Positions 58,652 to 64,000 of a stretch of 64,000 nucleotides of DNA are shown here, piece after piece. Location of the stretch: contig NW_019091357.1 of NCBI RefSeq assembly GCF_001949145.1, forward strand, positions 3,293,078 to 3,357,077. The letters are read 5' to 3'. Each line of letters begins with the position of its first letter. The first letter of the stretch is position 1. This DNA is from Acanthaster planci (Eukaryota > Echinodermata > Asteroidea > Valvatida > Acanthasteridae). The notes below the pieces were generated by a model that saw nothing but the letters and a program-made list of their open reading frames with translations, had not been told where the DNA came from and ran no database searches. The position numbers and the translations under genes were made by a program.

Positions 58652-58765
58652 AGCATGGCAGCCATTTTCCCGGTCAGTGTTTTTGTTCCATAGGGATACA
58701 CACGAGTAGACCAATTGTGCATATCCCCCATAACAAAAGCACTGACCAGCAAGATGGCTGTCGTC
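58652..58765 (+). mobile_element. Hairpin MITE F2, copy 2
   Basis: Ends GGCAGCCATTTTCCCGGTCA and GCACTGACCAGCAAGATGGC. It is in opposite orientation to the copy at 25268-25385 and lies in the gene-poor region beyond RPS21. Confidence 0.75.
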
Positions 58766-61700
58766 ATAACATCTGCTTAAAACATACTTGTTTCACTGTA
58801 CACCAAACCCTTTTTTTATTACATTTCCTACACAAACCTAGGCAGTATCTCTACTGTCCCAAATTCTTTTCTTTCTTTTAAAAACAAACAAACTAACTAA
58901 AAGACATGACGGAGACAGTCCAGGCTTTTCCCACAATTTTTCTCCTAAAAGTTTCACTGCTCAATTCACAAACACATTACTGCAACTGCTGCAGTTTATA
59001 ATCAGCACCCAAGCGGGACTTTAAATAGAAATTAAGAATCATTTGAGGGTTTTGAGAGTTGGACCCCTTATTTAAGGAATGACCCACATGGCTTTTGACA
59101 AGGCAGTATTTGAAAAGGCCATAGGCTGAATTCCACAAGATTACTAAAAAATTCACAAAGTTATCATGAATTTAAACATGTGACTTTGACTCTGCAACTT
59201 ACAAATAAATGAGCATTTAGGCCCAAAGAAGTTTATACACCTGTCTTATGCTTTTGTCTCTCTTTCAAATCCAAAGAGCAAGTGCATGTACATACATACT
59301 TGCACACAGTTCAGTTTAAAGTCCATATTTTTGCACATCAGTTTAATTGATAAGGTGCTGAATACCAATTCAGTCTGAACACTTTTTTACTATCACAGGG
59401 GTATTATTGATTTATTCCCTAAAGCAATGGTACATATCAACAACGGGCAAAGGTGATCTATTTCATACAAATTCAACTGTATGCTATGTGCTCTCAACTT
59501 ACAACTCACTCAGACAAAAGGATAACAGAACTCCAAATTAGAATATTTGGAAAAATTCCAGGATGTCTTCTCTCACTTGCATGTACATATACATGTCCAC
59601 CTGTACATGTACTAGTACATTTACATGTGTGCCGTGCACATTGTAATTATTCAGTACAGGTGATGTTAATGAGGTGGATGTATTTACCTGAGAGCAGTGA
59701 GTTGATATTCATTGAAACAGCTGGTATCGATTGACTGATGAATAACCACTGAAGAATTCAAAGTATTTACAAATTTGAGAGGTTTTCTGCACATTCATGT
59801 ATGTCTTTGTTTCTATATCCTGTTTCAGTGGTGGGTTTTTTTTGGGGGGGGTTCTTGTTTTTCTATTTAATTCTTCCCACTTTTTAATGTACATGTATAT
59901 AACTCAAGTCTACAGGTACTGCACATGTACCTCCGTAGTCATTTATTTTGACAGGAACTTTCCTGTATTCTCTAAAATACATGTATATCCCTCTGCTGAC
60001 AGCCAATGCAGTTCTTTCGCCATGTAAAGTTCTTAGTTCTTCATATTCTCTTTTATGTAAGGTCTTATTGGATTTTGAAGGATCAGTCTGAAGAATCTGA
60101 CAGTTAAAGTTTGAAGACACCAAGTGACAAATCAAATGTCAGAAGTATTTGTTTTGTTTAGTTTTTGTTTTTCATTTTTTTAGGGGGAGGGGTGCTTTTG
60201 CTTTTGTATATTACAGTACATCTGGAGGAGGGGGTTACTTACTGGTAGATGTTCTAAAGTTGCTTTCTACCGGTATCTTTTTCCATTTTTCAGCTTAACT
60301 ATCGTTAAGAGCAATTCACTAACTACATTCACACAGTGCACACAACCTCTGATCAGTGACATGTTACAAGTGGTTAGAGTGTTTCATAACTGAACGAGCG
60401 AATGCCATGTGTGGTACTGGATTCAATTTACAGTAATCCCAATATCACATGCACATGTACCAGTACTGTATATATGTAATTCAAGGACTCCCACACCTTC
60501 TATTCATATGAATGGCATGTGTATGAATCGGCAGGTTTGTGGAAAGGTTTCTACTGTTCCCAAGGGGGGGGAGTGCACCTGTACATAACTATTGTATGCA
60601 TATCTGTACACGTACATGAATTGTACATGTACATGCATGTAATGAAGCTTCGTGTTGGAAACGACAAACAATTTGTACATTTGCAATGCATGTTTCAAGG
60701 CGGATCATCTGGGATAAGGATTAATCAGCTCCGTGGTCACTGGCTAACCCTAACTCTCTAGGGTGTGTGCAAATTATATTAAAATTGGAGCATTCATGAG
60801 TGCTAGGCTAATTCTGTTTGTTTTTACATGTATGTACACTTATGTACATGTGTGCAATTCAGGCCTACTCCATGCACTGTATTGAGTAAACTTGTACATA
60901 CGTGTATACAGTACCAGTCAATCTTGACAAATTTACACATGGACAAATATGCATTTTTCTTTTCATACATTTCGATAGGATTCTAAGAATTGGAATGTAC
61001 ACGTATTGCACAGTGTGAAGCTGGCAGAAACTTTTTTCTGTTGAATACTGTACTTTGAAAACAAAATGACAGAAATAGCCTTATTTGTACAAAAAGTGTG
61101 GACGACATCTAAGAATACCAGTGCCAATTTGATTTCTGTCCACAAGCAAATATGATGCACACTTCATAACTGAAGTCATATCAAATAATATTGTATTCTA
61201 CTGAACACCTGGAGACAAATATTGCAACATGCATGAGTTAGCACAGTACATGTACCGGTGATTTCAACCAGAGACATGGGCATATACATGTATTTGCGTA
61301 GACTTGAATTTTTTTATTTCTTATGTGTTGCCATAAAAGGGAGACGATCAGAACAGGTGAATTTCTCTCATGGGGGGGGGGAATAATTATTCACCTTGCG
61401 CATTTGTATTCAGTGTTAATGTACATGTACAATGTAATGTAGATGCTTTCGGTAGAAACAGTATCGGGTCAAGCATCATGCCTGAGTGATTGATTCAATT
61501 CATTGTTTACTTTCGGTTGGAACTCGTTACTTCCCACCACACACAGCACGCAGAATGCAAGGCATTTCATTTCATCAGTATTATTTTTTTCTGTTGGCTA
61601 GGCCCGGTTGGAATTCTTTGGGGCATTGCAAATTCACATACGAGAGCCAACCGCGGCTTTTTGACCAGTGAAAATAAATTACCTCGCTCTGAATTGCTAA

Positions 61701-62755
61701 GGGCTTTCGAGCTGTAGTGTTGAAAACCCATAGTGTCATTTCCAGAAATATTGCAAGAAGAGAAAGCTTGGAACATTTTCAATACAAATTTGGGAGGTGG
61801 GTGGTGGAGGTACCTCCTGCCAATCCAAGCCCACTGGCTCCACCCAGATAATTGCATGCAGGCCTGGCTTATCTCGGTATCTTGTTGGGATCAACAGCTT
61901 TTAATTTCGCGCTCAGTCATCCCTTGAATTATAATGAATTGAAACCACAACTGCATGTACAGTACGCTCACCCAGGAAATAAAAAAATATGTACAGTGTG
62001 TACATGTGAATACATGTAGCTGCCAGAAGGCAATTTCAAAGTTTATCCCTTGATTGCTAAACCAGATGTTGTTTATGATACTTTCTCTGAGTACAAAACC
62101 AGGATATGAAGAAATACACGTACCTGGTACACATACGAATTTCTTCATGGAAAGTCAGTATATAAAAGAACGTAAAAGCCACCAATTAAGCTTTCAATTC
62201 TGGTTTATAACATTGGAGGAACTGCCGGTACTATGCCTCCACCTTTAAATGTTTTCACCAGTCTTCGTCAAGCTTAAAATGGGACCTTGAAAAACACTGG
62301 CAGGTGCGTATAAAAATTGGATATAAAAACATTGGGGCTCACCCCAAAATCTCTTAATGTGACTTTGCTGTGAATCTAGTCACAACATGAATTTCTGGTG
62401 TATCCCGTGTTTTGGTTTGTTTCTGGTTATGAAACTGAGGATTCCTAAAATGCTCAATGGTACTGTACTGTACTTCAGAAGCCTGAAGAAATCTGCAGAG
62501 AGAAGACCATGAGGAAATGTTGAGTTTTAGAGGTGGAGGGATAACCTCTGTGATCAATTTTACAAGAAGAAGCATGGAATCGGTGATTGAGACCTAATGC
62601 AGGTTTTTGCCAGGTTGGGTCTGACAAACTGATCACGGAGGCGGAAAGTGGGTAAAGTACCATTTGTGATTATGACCTTCCCTTTCAGTAAAATTTGAAT
62701 TTCATAATCGTCCACTTACAGAGAGCCTTAGGGTGGTAGACACCATCTGGGAGGA

Positions 62756-64000
62756 TCAGGAGATGCTGGCCGCTCGTGCTTTCCTCATCTGGCACAGCCA
62801 TTTGATGACCCGAGCGTTCTTGGTGATGATGGACTGGGTTGTGTCTGGGAGCTTCTTCGCCAGGCCCAGGCCCTCCTCGCTCACTTTGCTCCCCTGCGAG
62901 ATGTTGTCCGAGTTCTCGGTGCTGAAGTTGCCACCCTCGTCGTCATCCTCCTCCCGGGTGTGCTTGTACTCGTGCATGTCGTGGAACACCTCGTCCTCGT
63001 CACTGTACAGCAACGGAGAGAGTGGGCTCTGGAGGAAGCTCTCGCTCAGCCCCATCTGGTTGAAGAAGCGCTCCACCTCCGAGGGGGCACTGGAGAGGGA
63101 GCAGCTGGGACTGGTCACCCCTAGGTCTGACTTGGAGCGTCGGCGCAAGAATTCCCACCTCGTGGGGGAAGAGAGCGGTGCTGGCCGTGAAGTTGGACCT
63201 TCACGATGTGCGGCTTGAATATTCCGGTTCTGCCTGCTGTCAAAGTTTGGGAGGGGCCTGTGGATACTGGCATGAAGATTCACATTGTAAATCTTTGGCA
63301 CAGGCTTCTTCTGTGCAGCCAAGATCCTCTTCCTACATGCCTTGTCTTCAGATCCTTCAGAGCTGCTACTGCTGCTAGACTTGTGAGTTACTTGTTGGAC
63401 AGGAATTTCCAGTGCTTTTACATGCAATTTTTGCCCCCTCTTGAGGGTGTTTAGCTCGTCGTCAGGATTTATAATCCGAGAGAGCAGATTCTGCAGTGCC
63501 TTGTCATCTTCTTTCTTCTGATCGGCCTGCCGCTGGGGCTTTTTCACCCGCAGGACTTTACTCCGACGGAGCTCCGCTTCATCACTGTCTGTCTCCGACT
63601 CCTCCCCTCGAGCTCTATTGGGGTTTGCAGGTGCAGACCACTTGGAATACGTTTCATTGTGGTTGGTACTTGTCACTTCGGTGCTTCTGAACAGATCAAT
63701 TTTATCGGCCACTCCAGTCCCATTTGCACGCCGTCGTGTGGCATTTTTACCCAGGTCTGAAAGGCTCATTGTCTTGACTTGCTGTGGTTCTGTGTCAGGA
63801 GTTGACTTGTCTTTGCCATCATCTTTCTTTGATGAAGACGTGGCTGAGTTGTGACTTAACCTCCGTCTCTTGTCCAACTCACTGCACCTTGATCCTTCCA
63901 CAGACTGTTCCGAGTATTTCCTTCCGTGTTCTGCCTTCCCTTGCATCTCTGTTCTATTAGAAATTGAGCCACGTTCTCTCGCATCAGGCACTGGTCCATG
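62756..64000 (-). CDS. FAM110-family protein, C-terminal 400+ residues (5' end beyond window)
   Basis: FAM110 proteins are centrosome/spindle-pole proteins of poorly defined role. One open frame runs from the right window edge to a stop at 62756 without an intron. The C-terminal half shows the family hallmarks: RRRSKSDLG, then SEVERFFNQMGLSES, an acidic stretch (TREEDDDEGG), and near the end ITKNARVIKWLCQMRKAR, close to the conserved NARVIKWLY box. The N-terminal half is low-complexity, S/K/R-rich (KSSSSSSSEGSED). It is longer than most FAM110 members. The codon at the left end of the longest frame is GTG and the frame is open through the edge, so the true start lies outside. Confidence 0.85.
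   Translation of the reverse strand, partial: HGPVPDARERGSISNRTEMQGKAEHGRKYSEQSVEGSRCSELDKRRRLSHNSATSSSKKDDGKDKSTPDTEPQQVKTMSLSDLGKNATRRRANGTGVADKIDLFRSTEVTSTNHNETYSKWSAPANPNRARGEESETDSDEAELRRSKVLRVKKPQRQADQKKEDDKALQNLLSRIINPDDELNTLKRGQKLHVKALEIPVQQVTHKSSSSSSSEGSEDKACRKRILAAQKKPVPKIYNVNLHASIHRPLPNFDSRQNRNIQAAHREGPTSRPAPLSSPTRWEFLRRRSKSDLGVTSPSCSLSSAPSEVERFFNQMGLSESFLQSPLSPLLYSDEDEVFHDMHEYKHTREEDDDEGGNFSTENSDNISQGSKVSEEGLGLAKKLPDTTQSIITKNARVIKWLCQMRKARAASIS

Larger units (their letters stand above)
54924..62755. other. Gene-poor interval rich in ACATGTAC repeats
   Basis: About 7.8 kb between RPS21 and the FAM110-type gene, presumably including the latter's 3'UTR. Short palindromic ACATGTAC/TACATGTA words are frequent (for example 58555-58572, 59579-59630, 60590-60640, 61420-61430). 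It also holds hairpin elements at 57590-57690 and 58652-58765. None of the short ORFs has a recognisable motif. Confidence 0.6.

Overview
The window is animal genomic DNA: intron-rich, protein-coding genes with GT-AG introns, many decayed transposons, and assembly gaps (runs of N at 8254-8278 and 38557-38997, single N at 9753). The gene content (a TFIID subunit TAF2, ribosomal protein S21, a FAM110-type centrosomal protein, a CYP2-type P450 and a mosaic SRCR/WSC/CCP receptor), together with very abundant TACATGTA-type motifs and CR1-like LINEs carrying a 2A-like/PHD N-terminus, points to an invertebrate deuterostome, most likely a cephalochordate (amphioxus). This organism call is inference; no database search was possible.

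Layout. (1) 1-13122, minus: the 5' part of a cytochrome P450 of CYP2 type, cut by the left window edge. Its first intron (about 11.7 kb) is packed with repeats: a reverse-transcriptase fragment and its tandem copy, hairpin MITEs, a TIR element nested in an older repeat, and a decayed second copy of P450 exon 1. (2) 16236-22625, minus: a six-exon gene that I can splice in frame into a 458-residue type I membrane receptor: signal peptide, SRCR, WSC, CCP/sushi, transmembrane helix, and a tail with tyrosine motifs. (3) 26377-47715, minus: TAF2, 27 coding exons that join in frame to 1219 residues. Two of its introns appear to be AT-AC introns, one with textbook minor-spliceosome (U12) signals. Its stop codon lies in the first unit of a 3'UTR minisatellite. 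Its introns carry Penelope-like, CR1-like, BED-finger transposon and tRNA-SINE fragments. (4) 49443-54680, plus: RPS21, five coding exons, head-to-head with TAF2 and with a decayed CR1-like LINE in its second coding intron. (5) 54924-62755: long gene-poor stretch rich in ACATGTAC repeats and hairpin elements. (6) 62756-64000, minus: C-terminal part of a FAM110-family protein, running off the right edge.

The genes do not form a pathway. TAF2 (core promoter recognition) and RPS21 (40S ribosome) are housekeeping genes sharing a divergent 1.7-kb interval; the P450 and the mosaic receptor are lineage-variable genes. The most notable observations are the two AT-AC introns of TAF2, the SRCR-WSC-CCP receptor, an inverted copy of the P450 5' flank inside that receptor's first intron, and a transposon insertion for which the window itself contains the empty-site paralogue.
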